Below, piece by piece: positions 46,676 through 60,530 of a DNA stretch of 64,000 bases (position 1 is its first letter; every line of letters starts with the position of its first letter). The stretch spans positions 2,844,636-2,908,635 of the forward strand of contig NC_079210.1 in the NCBI RefSeq assembly GCF_026745355.1, given 5' to 3'. A program made the position numbers and the translations under genes. The DNA is from Beta vulgaris subsp. vulgaris. Taxonomy: Eukaryota; Streptophyta; Magnoliopsida; Caryophyllales; Amaranthaceae. Under the pieces are notes generated by a model, which was not told where the DNA came from, made no database searches, and saw only the letters and a list, made by a program, of their open reading frames with translations.

Positions 46676-46938
46676 TAATGTAATTTGACTATATTATCCA
46701 ACTTTATAAATAAATGTGACACGTTGGCTTGTGTGCACAAATAGTTATGGTAATGTATTTTGCTGCATTGTTGCACCCCTGCGTACGAGATTTCTTTTTT
46801 TTAATTAAAAAAATTAAAATTAACCATGGTTAAGTTATGCATAATTTTAGATGCTATATTTAGTCTTTTTTTTTGCTGTATATAACACTTATGAATATAT
46901 TTCTTCTAAAACTTTATGCAAAAGAAACGGATAAACTA

Positions 46939-47147
46939 CTTCCTCCGTTTCTTTTTACTCGCTACACTTTTCATTATGGGAAGTTTCATATTACTTGCTA
47001 CACTTCTTTTTTGGGCAATAAACTCTCTCTATCTCTCTCCTCCCACATGGGTTCATTTTCTTTTTACTCTCTACCTCTCTCTTCTCCAAAAATTGCCTAG
47101 GAGTCCGTGAAATAAGAAGTGTATCGAGTAAAAAGAAACGGAGGAAG
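46939..47147. mobile_element. Stowaway-type MITE with long, well-preserved TIRs
   Basis: A 209-bp element at TA sites (46937-46938 and 47148-47149). The TIRs match over about 30 bp, starting CTTCCTCCGTTTCTTTTTAC. It is the best-preserved Stowaway copy in the window and so perhaps the youngest. Confidence 0.9.
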
Positions 47148-48463
47148 TAATAAATACCAGATGTATTACTATATAAAAACACAAGTAGCATAAAGAAAAA
47201 TCTAAAAGTACTATAATACTAGTCACACACACCCCTAGGCTCTAGTGCACCCCTCATAGTTCCATTAATAATATTTTTTTTTTAGGTATTGTTTCTTCTT
47301 TAGCTTGCAAGTTGCAAAATGGTTGGGGAAGAAGGGAGGAAAAAAGCAAATTGAAAAAGCATGAAAAAACAGTACAAAATCAAAAAGAAAATAATACTAC
47401 TATATGAACCCAAAAAAACAAAAAAAAAAAAGTGAAGTCCACAATAATTGGCATCAAATGCCTTATTGGGATTCTCACTGTTTACTGAATTCCAAGATCT
47501 GCAATTACATTATACTACTACTATATACATTTACCAATACATTACATACAACCAACAAAACCTGAAAAAAATTTGATTTTTTTATAAACAAAAAAAAAAA
47601 AAAAACATCTTCTTCTTCTCTTTCTCTCACACCAACGCATACATTCACTCTCTCTCTTCTCCCACCCACCTTTTCGTCTCCCCATTGGAGGATACCTTCT
47701 TTCTTTTCTCTCATCTCTTTTTTTTTTCAACACTCATTTCACAATTTTAAGAAAAAGTTAGTGAGAGAAAGTTAGAGAGAGAAACTTAAAGTTTGCAATT
47801 ACTTGGTGCTGCTTTCTGTTTCTTTTGTGGGTATTTTTTCCCACGCCAATTAAGATTTAGGGCTCCTCTCTAAAAAAAAAAGAGAAGATACACAGATGTT
47901 TTTTACTTATCTTTTCTTGCATTTTCTACAGGTATTTTGTTGTATTTCTTAGGGTTTTTGTTGTTGTTGTATTACTTAGTAGTATGATTGAGATATTTTT
48001 GGGTTTTTTCTGTTTTTTTTTTTTGGTGTTTGTTTTGTTTTTTCAACTTTTAGTTTGAGTTGTTTCTGGGTTTTTCTGGGAATTTGAAGTTTTCTGGGTC
48101 TTCATTTTTTTAAATTTCTTTCCTTTTTTCGTTTTTTTGGGTTATTTGCAGCTAATTTAACTGTTTGATTTATTTTTTTAATGTATATGTAGCAATTTAG
48201 AGTTGTATTTGGTATGTAATTGGATGATGTTAATCTATTGTTTGTGCTCTTTTCTGGGATACTAACTATGTGGTGGCTATTGGAGCTTTGAGCTGAATTT
48301 CATTTGCACTTTTTGAGATATTTTATATTCCAGACTTTAATTTGCTTTTTATGATGTGTTGCTGTTTCTTTAGGTGTACACTTCACGCAATGTGACAATT
48401 TAAAGTACAGTTCTTTTGTGTGCTGAATTTATTTGTAAATTTTGAGGGTGAAGGAAGGTTAGG

Positions 48464-51400
48464 ATGGCAGCCGAGTCGAATACGAGCTTTCACCAGGAAG
48501 ACACACTAGGGGCTGGTTTGCATAGGCATGCTATATCGTTTCAGTCGGGGGCTGTGAATAGCACGTCGGAGATGATTCCGATTGGTAATTACTATGGGAT
48601 GAATAGTAGTAATGGGAATTTAATGTTTTGTGACAATTCGAGCATCATTAGTACCAGCAGTCCCTGCACAACTCCTGCTGGCAGCTCATCTGGTTCTCTT
48701 CTTTTGGATTCGGTGCCTGGGTTGAAGCACGATGCTGGTCTCGCTGTTGAGTGGACTGAGGACGAACAGTACAAATTGGAGGAAGGCCTTGTCAAGTTAG
48801 TACTCTGCTGTTGACACCTTTTTTGTTTGTTGAATCAACACTATGGCATTAGAACTATATCTTTGTGGATTACGATTCCAACTTGAATTGATATGATATT
48901 AGTATTCCCAAGATTTAGAAATGTGTGGTAGTGGTAAACTGTGAGAAATAATTCCTTTTTTGCTTCTGGAAAAATGAACAGTTTCTGTTGTCCTGCAACC
49001 ATAATCTTTTGCTCTAAAAGTTATTAAAAAGAAAATCATTTCTGAAGACTTTTACATAATTTCTGTTCATCATATGTGAGGCTTGTGAACTTCTATCTGA
49101 ATTATTTGGTACTTCTCACATGGTCTTTCACTCTTTTTGAGAGCCTCAATGTTTTCTTGACCAGTTGTTTGGTGTGTTAGTAGAGTTAGTTTTGTTAGAC
49201 GAGAACTTGAATTTAAGGGGTCATTTGGTCTTTAACACTTTGTTTGCACGAGGAAATGCAGAGAAAGGGTACGAAAGAAAAGGGAGGGGAACAAGTTCCC
49301 TTGTTTGGATAAGGGTTTGGGGGAAAGAGGGAATGATCCATTTTCCCTCCCTCTTTAATAAACATCATCCCTCCCAAATTGGAGAGATTTGGAGGGGAAA
49401 TGGAGCTCCATCTTCCCCCTCCCTCCCCTTCCTTTCCCTCCTATATTGCTATCCAAATAAAGTGTAGGAGAAGGGAATCTCTGTAGCTCATTCCCCTTGT
49501 ATGTGTTTCACTATAAATTCTCCTCTGCTATTTATGATGCAAATGCTCAGCAAATTAGCCGTTCCCCATTCGCCAGCCCACCCCGACTTATGAAACCCCA
49601 ACACCCCCACCTCCACAACGTCTGTATCCCAGCGTCACAAACTTGCCACCATGACCAGATTGGCACTGCCACTGCCACCACCCATCCTAACCCTTTATGA
49701 GCATCCTTGTGAACCTTATACAAACATCATACCCGACTACGTTAGAAAAATAAAACACCATCACCGCTGTCTCGTGCCTTAGACAACCACTCAGAATTGT
49801 CTCTTTGACACCTTAGCTGCAACACAAGCACCCAACTGCTAAGAACGGATATTTGGGGTGAGGGTACTTTAGGTACTATCTTTATAAATTATGGGTAGCT
49901 TCAGAAATTAGTTAGGTAAGAATTCTATAAATAGAGGTAGTAGGGACAGTGCAGGTGATGTTGGAATTAGTGAGAGTTTATGGGTTTTATATTGGGAGGG
50001 AACAAGCCTCTCGAAAGCTTGTATTGTCCTTTATTTTTGTTGTTTATAAATAATCAAACTTCATCTTCTTCCCTGAATTTCCACATTTCACTGCTATATT
50101 CTGTCCAAGCTAAGTAGATTGTAGCTCCAACTTATTTGAACCTCCTCTAGTTAGCAATTAGTAGACTAAAATTGTAGCACATGGGAGTTAGGAGAGAGGA
50201 GGTGGGAGAGAAATGGAGAATAAATCAATAATACCCAACTCACTAGGCTCAGATTCAGATAGAGATGACATCAATCAAGATCTTTTTTGTGTATTGGACA
50301 GCACGTGCTTGAACTCAAGTGTCGAGACTCAAATTGAAGCATTGGATTTTCTACTTGAGACCAGATCCAAAGGCATTTACAAGAGGGAGTTACGTATTAT
50401 GGATTGGGACATCAGGTAGACATTGGAATGAGGTGAACAGTGTTGTGAGGGATTGAAGCATTGACATGACGGTCATGATAATGGGAAAGATTTGAGTGGA
50501 AGGAGTAGGTGGTGGGGTGGTGGTGCGATGAAGGTTGGGTTCTGAAAATGATCCAATTTCCATTTTGTGAGAAACCGTACAGTTTGAAAGGAAATAAAAT
50601 GTCGTCCTATTTGTACCAAATAAAATAATTCATATTCCTTTTTTGAATCTATTTCTCTCAATTCCATTACCTTATTATTGTTCATTTAAAGTACTCCCCT
50701 CAGTTCCACTCTTCTATCCCACATGTAATTGAGCATAGATCATGGTTCAGTCTAGAAAAACTAAATGGCAGGAATCAAGACAATGTTAAGTCATCTATTG
50801 AGTCAAAGGAAATAAACGTCAGCGTTTCTTTAGGTGACACGATATATGATTTCTGATTTCAATGGTTTTGGTAGTTACTGAGCTTGTGATTGGTAACCTT
50901 GTATTCTTTCATTTCTCATTAATGGTTGCTCGTTGAAGTTCTAATGTTAATTGTACCTTTTATATGTAAACCTCAGGTATAAGGAAGAGCCTAGTATTAT
51001 GCGGTACATTAAGATTGCTGCTCTTTTGCGAGACAAAACTGTACGTGATGTTGCTCTTAGATGTCGGTGGATGACGGTGAGCTGTTGCTTCTTTATTATA
51101 ATCCATTGTATCCCCATCCTCCCATCTTTCTTAGTTTTCGTGGTAGATGAAATCTGCAATCTTTATCTATTTTGAGCATAGATGATTGTCTTACAAAAAT
51201 TCCAATTTAAGTATGATTCAGGTTGTCACATTTAAATCCGAGCTTAGAATTGCAGGATTTGTAAACGATATTCATTCTTTTATGGCCTTTTCCTGGAATA
51301 CATTTGTTCTATCTGAAAGTGGATCATAAGGGAAGTATTGTGGAAAAAAATTTAGAACTAACATTGTCTATTATTCATATTATTGATAGTAGGTCAAGTG

Positions 51401-54400
51401 CACAAATTTTTGCTCCTGAATATATTAAAAACTGATTGAAGTTTCAAAAGTAGGAATATATAGATGACTCTTGGGTGAAGATTTTCGTGAAATATGTAGT
51501 ATATACTTGATACATTTGTCGGAGGCTTCTCAAGGGACACCCAAGAAGATCTACCTTGCTCTCTTTTCTGCTAGACAGCCATGTCTCCTGCCTTTTGCAT
51601 TCCACTGATTTGCCCAGTTTTTGTACTCCTAATAAGTATGAGCATTTGACCATTATCGTAGGTTGTTATACACTAGCTGTCACCAGATCTTCACACTAGT
51701 ATTTTTCAAAGCATTTTTCTACTGAAATAGCTGCAATAAAATATCAGGAGATGCCTTTTAGGAGCCTGCAGAAGAAGCTAATCTAAATAAAAAAGCTGAG
51801 TAGTGGACGAAAGGCAATGCTCCACCTTTATATCTCCTCTATTTAGTCTAGCATATTAAGTTTTCTGGTCCCCTAGTTTGCTTTAACAAGTTTTTTTTAT
51901 GGCCTTTTCCCATAATAACTCTTATTGTAAGCGTCGATGCGAAACATTATAGGGCCTGGTGAGATGCAGAAAATCATATCAGAGCTATCCCTTTTGCCAA
52001 ATGAGAAGAATTGTTTTTTGTGTAAGAGATCCACATTCTAAGAAAATCCACTGTTCTAAGGTGGATGGGGATATATAAACCCCATATTATTGTTTTTGAT
52101 GTTAAGATAACATTTACTACTTATTTGAAAGAATGAGATTTTAGTATTGCCTTATATTCATTTTTGTGGAGGACAATTGTTTCATTAAATATGCCATAGT
52201 CGAATTAGATGTAACCTTTGAGTATAATACTAATTCCGGCCATTTTTCCTGTATCAAACCTCGGCGGTAAGTGTTTATCTTAAACTGATGATGCTGATTT
52301 AGGTGGAAAAATGGGTTTCCTATCTTCTTTCTCTTTCTGATCTCCCCAAAATTGTATGAATTGGAAGGCTAGTGTCAAGGTGGGCGGCTGGGCGCCATTA
52401 GAGTTGTGTTGAGTCTGTTGACCTTAGTCTGACACTCTGACTTAAACATTTTTGTTTTCACTAGGGCTTTTCATCTTCTTTCATAAATTGGAGCAGCTCA
52501 TGCTTCTTCTTTCTTGAGGTCCTTAACTCTGGCCTGCCATATATAATTGCTGTATACTATGTGTCTTGTATACGAATTGATAGATCAAAACCAATCAATT
52601 ATGGTTTTGTAATCCAGTTTACTCGTTGAGATATACTCCTTCGTCCCTCAATAAACTTCCCATTTTGTTTTTACGTTTGCCAATGCACATTTTGTATCAT
52701 TAATATCTTTAATTACATATTAGTAAAAATTATAGAAGTTTTGTTTTCTATGAGTGGTTGTGGGTCATGGGTTTGAGCCATGGAGTGAAGTCGAACATAA
52801 ACTTAAAGTGCGATTCCTGTCCTGCTTTCTATCAAATCAAAAACAAGCTTTTGAAATTTTTTTCCTATTATGAGAATGTTTTGAAATCACAATCAGTCAT
52901 TGCTAAAAAGTTGCATATGGGCCTCAGTACTTGGAACAAAGTTTTAGTTGTTGATCTCAGTTGCCATATATATGTCCACTTGCAACATGTTCAATGATTA
53001 CTGATCGTGGCAGTCTCCTTTTGATGGTGAACTTTTAGGATAATGCGAAACTAACCTTAGGTTTGCAGTCCGGCTTGTTCAGGGAGGACTGGAGTATTTT
53101 AGTTACCTCAACCCTGATTGGAAGCTTACATTTTTGAGGTGTAGATGGTACAATTCTAGATTTGTTTAGCTGAATCATTTTATGTAATAAAAGGGAAAAT
53201 GATGGTTGACACTGGGTTACGCCAGTTCAACTTTTGTACAAGAAGTTGAAACTTTGATCAAATCCTTCAGGTTGATGCAAATGCAGGATATGAAAAGGAG
53301 GCTTTTCCTGGAAACTGTGGAGGGATTGAGTTGAGAGATGTAGGCCAGAGAATATGGTCCATAGTACAGAGTCTCTTTTGACAGATTTTTTAGAGCTTCC
53401 ATCACATTCACAATTAAGGACTTCTTTTTTTTGGCAATGCAATTTGACATCAAAATCTTGATGCTTGGGAAGTCAAAGATTAAGGCTGAACCCTCCACTC
53501 CTTTTAGGCCTTATGCTTTGTAGTTGAAGCTGCCAATGCATTATCCTAATAATTGAAGCATCTAATTGAAATTGAATTACATTTCTTTTCTTTTGGTCAC
53601 ATGCTAGCATATTCTGATGTGTGATGGAGGTACAAGGGTTCAAGTTAGAATTTTAGAGAGATACATTTGCTTGTATGGGTTTCAAGTGAGTAGCGCTAGT
53701 ATAGGTACATGAAATTGAATTCGACTGATGTTTTGGGACGGAGATTAAGAAATAGAAATGGCGAATTTGATTGATAAAAATTGAAATTACAGAGATAAAA
53801 TGACAACACAAGCATTCAAGAGGCTTGTTCTCTCCCAAACTAAGCTAAAGTAATTATTGATAATATTCAGATTTCCCTTCTCTCTGATTTCCTCTCTTTA
53901 TAGAGAATCGGACTCTCTCCCTCCCTCCTCTAACTATTTCTGTTCCTTTTTCACAAGCTGCTGCTAACTGAATTACATTGCACTTTTCTACACTGCCCCT
54001 CCCCATTAGGCTAGTTCATTGGTAAGGTAAGGATGACATACCTTTACTAGTAGACCTTTTATAGTAGATTAGTAGTTGTAACATCAATTCATCCCACACC
54101 GACCTCATCATCAATGAATAAATTAAAGGATTGATGACAAGTTTTTCCGTGGGGCATCCTATAGTCAATGTATATTTCCTAATGGAGGGGAATCTATTAA
54201 GTTAGTTATATGAGCACAATACACATTTTATATGACAATGTCATTCTTTCTTCTGATTTTGTGACTAAGAAACTTAGAAATTGAATTTGACAACTTGTGT
54301 TCAGCAATTCATTTATAGGGACTTTGAAGCCTTTGTTGAAATAGATGCTTTCGTCGAGGATATAAACAACGCTTGTTAAGTGCTATGATAATTTTAAAAT

Positions 54401-57400
54401 TTATAATATAGTAAATGAAGCCTTGTGCAATTGAAATAGCACGTCTTAGTCACCTAATTACTCAATCTGCATCTATTAAGTTTCTTCTAGGTTCTGAATA
54501 AGATATTAGTATGTTGTATAATAGTTTGGCGTTCCCTTTTTGAGGAGGGTTTCTTAAGTGTGTCATTTTTTGCTGTGCGTGCATGTATGTTTAGGCACTT
54601 GGCAAATGGGAGTGCGTGCATTTAGAAATTATGAGTGTGGGTGCAGTTTTAAGTACACACGTGTAATCGTGTATATGTATGCACGTGCATATGTATGTGT
54701 GTCACAAAAAATTACTATACATAGGTGCTATCTCTTTTGTTTTATTTTATTTTATTTTTTTCAGAAAAAGAAATTTCTTACTCCCAATATCTAAAAAGAT
54801 AACTAAAGTTTGACTTCTTGAACTAGACGTTGGCCATCATTTATTAGATAGTATAAATTGTACTTGAGGAATTGATAACAGTGTCAGGCTTGTTCGGAAG
54901 ATAGTTTGATACAACATCTAAACTTTATCTTCTGTTTGCAGTAAATTATGGTCAACATTCAAGCTAAATTTCAGCTTTAGTGCACTCCTCCTCCATTACT
55001 ACTACCACAACTAATATTATGATGATTATTAAAACGGTAACATATCTATTAATAGATTTATGCTCAGTTGTGCTGGTATCTGTTATATTTTTGTCCACTT
55101 CACCTTTGATACTATTCTTTATGTGGGTTTTGTGAAAACTAGCTCTTTGTTACTTCTTCCGTCAATAAAAGCTTGCCCCCACTTTCATTTTTAGTTTGTC
55201 CCTGAAAGATGCCCCATTTCCCATCTAGGTGACATGGTCCCGACCATCTCTCTCTACTTTTTCTCCTACCCTACATACTAAAATACATAACTTTCTACCA
55301 TTCAGCACAATTTTTAAAAAAGTAACAAAAGGAAATGGGGAAATCTTTAAGGGAAGGAGGGAGTAATTTACTATTTAGGTACAGCGGCATATATTTGAAT
55401 CTCTCAGGACCCTATGTGTGGCAGGTGCTATACTAGGAAGTAAGAATTGATTGTTGTTGATAACAAGCCAGTTGAGCAGAGCTCTACTGCTTTTTCATTC
55501 ATGAGTCTGATAGAGCTAGGTTCTGGACATGAGCAGTTAAGATGATCCTTTTTGGTTGGTAAAGAGGGCTTTGGGAATGCACTTTCAGCACTTGTGAACT
55601 ACTGATAACTGTTTGGTCTACTATGTCATTGTTGCCGCCCACTTGGTTGAGGCAATATTGGTTTCAACTTAGAATAAAGAAAGACTATGCTCTTCACTAA
55701 CGTTATCATTATACGTTTTCTAGATATGCATTTTGTTTTTACAGTTAAAATATGTTGATTATTGAACTTCCACAGAGAAAACGGAGAAAACAAGAGGAAT
55801 CACACTTGGGAAGGAAGGGAAATTATAGAAAGGTATGGTTGTGGAAGTATGAATGATACTGCATATATTCTCTCTCTCTTTTCTGAATAAATCTCGTATT
55901 TATAGTATAATTGTAACATCTATGGGCTAATGTCTTAACATGGCACTTTTATGGGTTCTTTTTCTTTCCAAGTTGCAATTAATGTTCTATTATCAAAGTG
56001 TTTTCTAAACTGTCAGCAGCCTTGCATTTTTTTTCCTTTTCTTTTTCCAAGTTTTCTTATGTAAGAATTCTTGTATCTTAAATGTCATGTAATGTCTTTG
56101 TTGGTGCAAAAGTGCTGTCCTTTATTTTTTTGTCTGCTGTCCTTCTGAGCCCTGAGGCCCCTCCCCCTCTTGGCGATTATTGAAGCTTGTGAAACCTTAT
56201 AAATTGACTTTAGGTTTTCATATATTTTTCAACATCTTTCTATCTTTGAAACCAAAAACTGATTGATTCAGTGTCTACTTGTTGTGTAATATTTGTTTCT
56301 ATGACAATCTCTTTTATCTTTGCTGGTAATTTTCCCTCTAGATTGGAATTAGATTAAAAGGGAGAGTAGTTAGCTAATTATCTTTACTACTCTCACTCTC
56401 TCTCCCTTGGGTTGGCCTCCCTCATGCTCAACAAACTCTCTTATATATATTTTTTCTGATTAACTGACATGTGATTGGTGGTTTCTGTTTTCCGAAACTA
56501 TTTTATACTATTCCCTTCCCTATTTCCCGCAAAACATTTCGGACAGTGTATTAGTCTTGTCCTTAGCATCTAAATATCGTTGATAATTAGTGTACCCTTA
56601 AAGATATTCTTTCACCTATCTAATCACATCATCTTCTTTCTCACTCTTCATCTTCGACCTTTGCCTTCTTTCCTCTTATATCTCCCTTCTGTCTCTAATA
56701 ACAGTTCTTTCTATTGCTAGTGGAATCGCAATGCAGGATAACTATCATTCTTGTTTAATTATTATAATTTTAATTCAATTTGATTTTAATATTGTATTCC
56801 CATTTGATTCCACTTGAACTCTGATTTCATCCTAAAGCATTGAAACTGTGAATGAAAAACCTAGTGTCACCACTGGCTTTCCGCAGAGGAGGTTCTTTAG
56901 GGGCACTACATAACCTACTGTTAAAATTTAAGACCAAATAGAAAATAGAGTTGGTGCACCTTGTCGAAAAAAAAAAACTCTTTTCTGAATAAATATTACA
57001 TCTCCAGCTCCCCTCCCCATGGGCCGGTGAGGAAGACGGGATAATCAGTGAAATGGAAGAAGATCGAGCCTCATTTAGCTGAGCCATCTGCATGTCTTGA
57101 TGTTGTTGCTTGATTTAAGGCCAAGTATGCAGAAAATATAATGTCTGTCTACCTCTACTAATCTTTTAGGAGACAGAATATTTAATATTGGAGAAAATAC
57201 GCTTCGTAATTTTTTGTAAATTCTCCTATGTTTATGTAATGCTAATAATAGTTTGAAACTAATGTTTATGATTTATTATTCACTGAAATACAATATATTT
57301 ATCGTAAATTTGCAGGATAAATACGTGGAATCATCGTCAAAATGTAATTTACCATCGGCTTCAATACCTAACATGAACATGGCTCCATATTCTCATCAGC

Positions 57401-60400
57401 CGAACCAAATGGATCATAATCAGCGTGTAAAATGTCAAGGTGCATCTTTCAACTGTTATTATATTTGGTTTTTCTCATTTATTGTCTAATATGTTAAAAG
57501 AAAACTTGTCGTTGTCGATGAATGCTCACCTTTATTTCACCTTCCTTATCTTTTCTTTCATTTACACTACTTTTATTTCTCTTTCTGTTTCCTCCCTCTA
57601 ATGTCTAGTAGGTTAAAAGAAAGCTTGTCCGTGTCCATTTGTGTTCGACTATATATGTACATATGTTTTTCCCACCAACCTTGTCATTATATAGGTTGAT
57701 GTCTTATTTGTTGTCAACATGAGGCCTTTGATGCTTTTTAAGATGGTAGCTTTGATTTGTCAGCAGAGTGCATATCACTTGCTGTAATGTAGTTATGTAC
57801 TTATGTCCACATCATATTCATAGCTTTTATATTACTGTGAGATAGAAATCTAGCTCATTCAGCTTCTTGGAAACTGCTGTACGTCTGAAGGAATCATCTG
57901 AAAAGGCTTTTACCTGTTTTCTGTTGCAAAGATGATAATAAATAATAGTTTATATGAATTAAAGTTGAGAACCCCAAATCATTTTGGGTCTAATAAGGCT
58001 TTTCTGTTGTTGTTAATGAATTGAAGCTGAGAACAAAAGAAATATTATTCTTATCTGGAAGCCAGTTTGAGCTGATTGTTGAACCCCTTAGTTTTTGGAG
58101 CTGCAGCATGTTACATGAAAATTGATTTGACACCCACTTTTAATTAATTGCTGTCCAATTTTCAGTTTGCTTTTGAATTTGAATAGTCTTGGCAATTGAT
58201 TGAGAGTATGTACTGATTTTAGTCCTTGGCAATTTGCTCTCATTAATAAATTGATGTGACAACTGACAAGTGAATGCAATTGGCAATTTGCTCTCATTAA
58301 TAAATTGATGTGACAAGTGAATGCAATTGGCAATTTGCTCTCATTAATTCTCTTGTTTGCATTTTTCATTGTTAACAGTGTTGACCAGCAAAGCTAAGCA
58401 TCTATTGGAGCAGAATGTTCAAGCCTTAAATCAAATTGACAGTAATATGTCATTGCTGAAGGTAAGCTTATCCTTCCTGGAATGAGAAATGTGGGAGATT
58501 TTTCGTCTGTGAACTCAACATGTACAAATGAAAGAAATTTCTTCTTTCTATATGAAAATACTAGGTTTGTCTCGTATGGCTGTGAAGCTTTCCTTAATTT
58601 CATGTCCCAATATAGCTTTTAAGTTTCTAAGACTATCTGAAAAGTTGAGTAATTTCCCCCTTCCCTTGGCAACCCGGTAGGCAGAGGACCATGGGACCCT
58701 TCTTCAAGGCACTAGAATAATGGTACAGACAAACATTTTGGAGAGTTCATTATTGAATCTTACAATGTCAACTGAAATTGTCATGATTTAGTACCGTTCC
58801 CCAGATAATGACACTCTAAAAAATTGTTAGTTGCAAATTATGTAATGTTAATCGCTGCATCCCAGAATTAGTTGTATGACTTGTATCTACTAATTTTTTT
58901 TAAAAAATTGCACTTCGCTTGTATGGTTCACTCTCCACCTGTCTTTTCTCGTTACCTGCTCTCTTACTTTATCCCGCCACTTTCTTACTTGACCTCTATT
59001 TTTTCTCTCTATCCAGTTCAAAATTTTTATTTCACATTAAAGGACTATCTTTATTTCTGTGCCAATAGCTGTCACTCAACCTTTTTTGTGGTGGAGAGAG
59101 TATGAATTTTCAAATCCTACAAAATTTGAGTCCCTCTAATTTATATAACCAGTCATTACAAGTAACGGCACAATTGCCTGGTGGGATCACGACATTACAT
59201 TCACTTATTCAAGTCCTATTTTATCTTTACTCAGCCAAAGCTCAATCATTCTGGATGCCTCTTTTAACCGTCAATGATATTGTATTTTCTGTACTCGTCA
59301 TCTAGTATTGGTTGCTGCTCTGTATGATGCTCATCACGGTTGTGGGGGTGTGTTTGCTGTTACCCTTCCACTTCGCACGGACACTCATGTGGGTTGGGGG
59401 TGTGAGTTGTTATTCTTTGAATCTGAACAGCATACAAACAATATGGTTCTGCACTAAGGTTGAGCTCCTTCATGAGACCAAAATCCCCAGTAACTATATT
59501 TTTATGGTTGCTCAACGGTTCTGTGGTTCTGCCCCTTCTGATAATGTTGGTACCTCTTTTTTTAACAAATATATGTGTTCAGTTGCAGGATAACATTGAT
59601 CTCTTTTGTCGTACAAGAGATAACATTAGTAATATCCATGCCCTCCTGAATGAGTATGTATTATTTACCTTTTTCTCAATTTATGAGAGCTAAAACTTGC
59701 CATGTTTTCTGCTGATGTGTTGTAATGGTGTATCCTTGAATAACTGCAGCATGAAAGAGCTTTCAGGAAAAATCGGCCAGATGCAAGAGCTTCCAATATC
59801 AATTGATCAGAATCTTGCGAGTAGTATTTTGCCACGTACAACTTCGGTAGCTTCTCATGTCTTTAAAGACTTTAAATTTTGGTATTGCATTTGATACAAA
59901 TAATTGCATATATAAACCAAGTTCTTCAGGAGAAAGCTATGAAATATTTGCCAAAGTTGGTTGAGATGGATAAAGTCAAGTCAGCAATAGAGATTCACCA
60001 ATTCTTTTCTCCTCATCCAGTGCGCCAGTCCCTCTTCACTTTTTCTCTCCAGGATTACTACCCTTTATCTCCCCCTTTCGCCGTTTTCTGGTGCCCTTCC
60101 CTCCATCTTTCACCACACTCACTGCTCTCATATTACTTCTTAATTTTCACTGCAACTTTCTTCATCATTATATTGAGTTTTCATGTGAGAAAAGTCTGGT
60201 TACCGCCTCAGCTTTTGTTGGTCAGTTTGTAATTTTGAAATTAATTAACCTTTTGATTCAATTATCCCTATGTGTTATGTGTGGAAGGGAAAAACTGGTA
60301 TCTTTCACTTGTAGCAAGATGCTTTATGGATTTCCTACAGTCAATTCGCTTGCCTTCTCACATTGAACTCATTCAATCTTATTTTTCCTCCTCTTGCAAC

Positions 60401-60530
60401 TTGTAAGGGTAAGTTTTGTGTTCATGATCTGAATGCAAACTGACATACTTGTTTATCATTGACGTTTCAGTAGATAATGATGTTTGGCATGCATAACGGA
60501 TTGCAACCCAAGCTGGAGTCAAGATGTTGA
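48464..60530 (+). CDS. SANT-like / DUF3755 nuclear protein
   Basis: A plant protein of the DUF3755 family (At3g07565-like), probably chromatin or transcription related; its biochemical role is not known to me. Eight exons: 48464-48795, 50977-51076, 55776-55832, 57316-57439, 58379-58461, 59583-59653, 59750-59846 and 60474-60530, giving 306 residues. Landmarks: RHAISFQSGAVNSTSEMIP (21-39); LLLDSVPGLKHDAGLAVEW (79-97); a Myb/SANT-like stretch EWTEDEQYKLEEGLVKYKEEP to TVRDVALRCRWMT (96-144); a basic RKRRKQEE block (145-152); then helical LLEQNVQALNQI and LQDNIDLFCRTRDNI regions. The last exon is an 18-codon piece ending PKLESRC. The leader probably holds an intron at 47932-48373. Exons 1-7 are solid; the last is less certain. 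Confidence 0.88.
49236..49464. mobile_element. MITE-like insertion (CACTTTGTTTG ends)
   Basis: Inverted ends CACTTTGTTTG / CAAATAAAGTG, flanked by TAA and TAG, resemble the 3-bp target pattern of PIF/Harbinger MITEs. The core is strongly purine- then pyrimidine-rich (GGGAGGGG ... CCCTCCC). It lies in intron 1 of the DUF3755 gene. Confidence 0.55.
49830..50130 (+). mobile_element. Possible solo-LTR fragment
   Basis: A promoter-like CTATAAATAGAGG (about 49931) is followed by GGGAGGGAACAAGCCTCTCGAAAGC and a TTTATAAATAATCAAA tail (about 50040). This layout recalls a plant LTR U3-R-U5. No boundaries or duplication were found, so this is tentative. Confidence 0.3.
55153..55363. mobile_element. Stowaway-type MITE
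   Basis: A 211-bp element with ends CTTCTTCCGTCAATAAA and GGAAGGAGGGAG at TA sites (55151-55152 and 55364-55365). It lies in intron 2 of the DUF3755 gene. Confidence 0.72.
58226..58350 (+). repeat. Minisatellite just before the exon 5 acceptor
   Basis: Three copies of TTGGCAATTTGCTCTCATTAAT begin at 58226, 58280 and 58327. The first unit has an extra CTGACAA. The array ends about 30 bp before the DUF3755 exon at 58379, so it includes or borders the branch-point area. Confidence 0.88.

Noticed and set aside
47505..47733. Lys/Glu-rich minus-strand frames
   Set aside because: Reverse of a CT-rich leader region of the DUF3755 gene; low complexity.
59879..60232. 117-codon frame after exon 7 of the DUF3755 gene
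   Set aside because: A CT-rich intron stretch; the spliced tail ending PKLESRC keeps frame and fits the family better.
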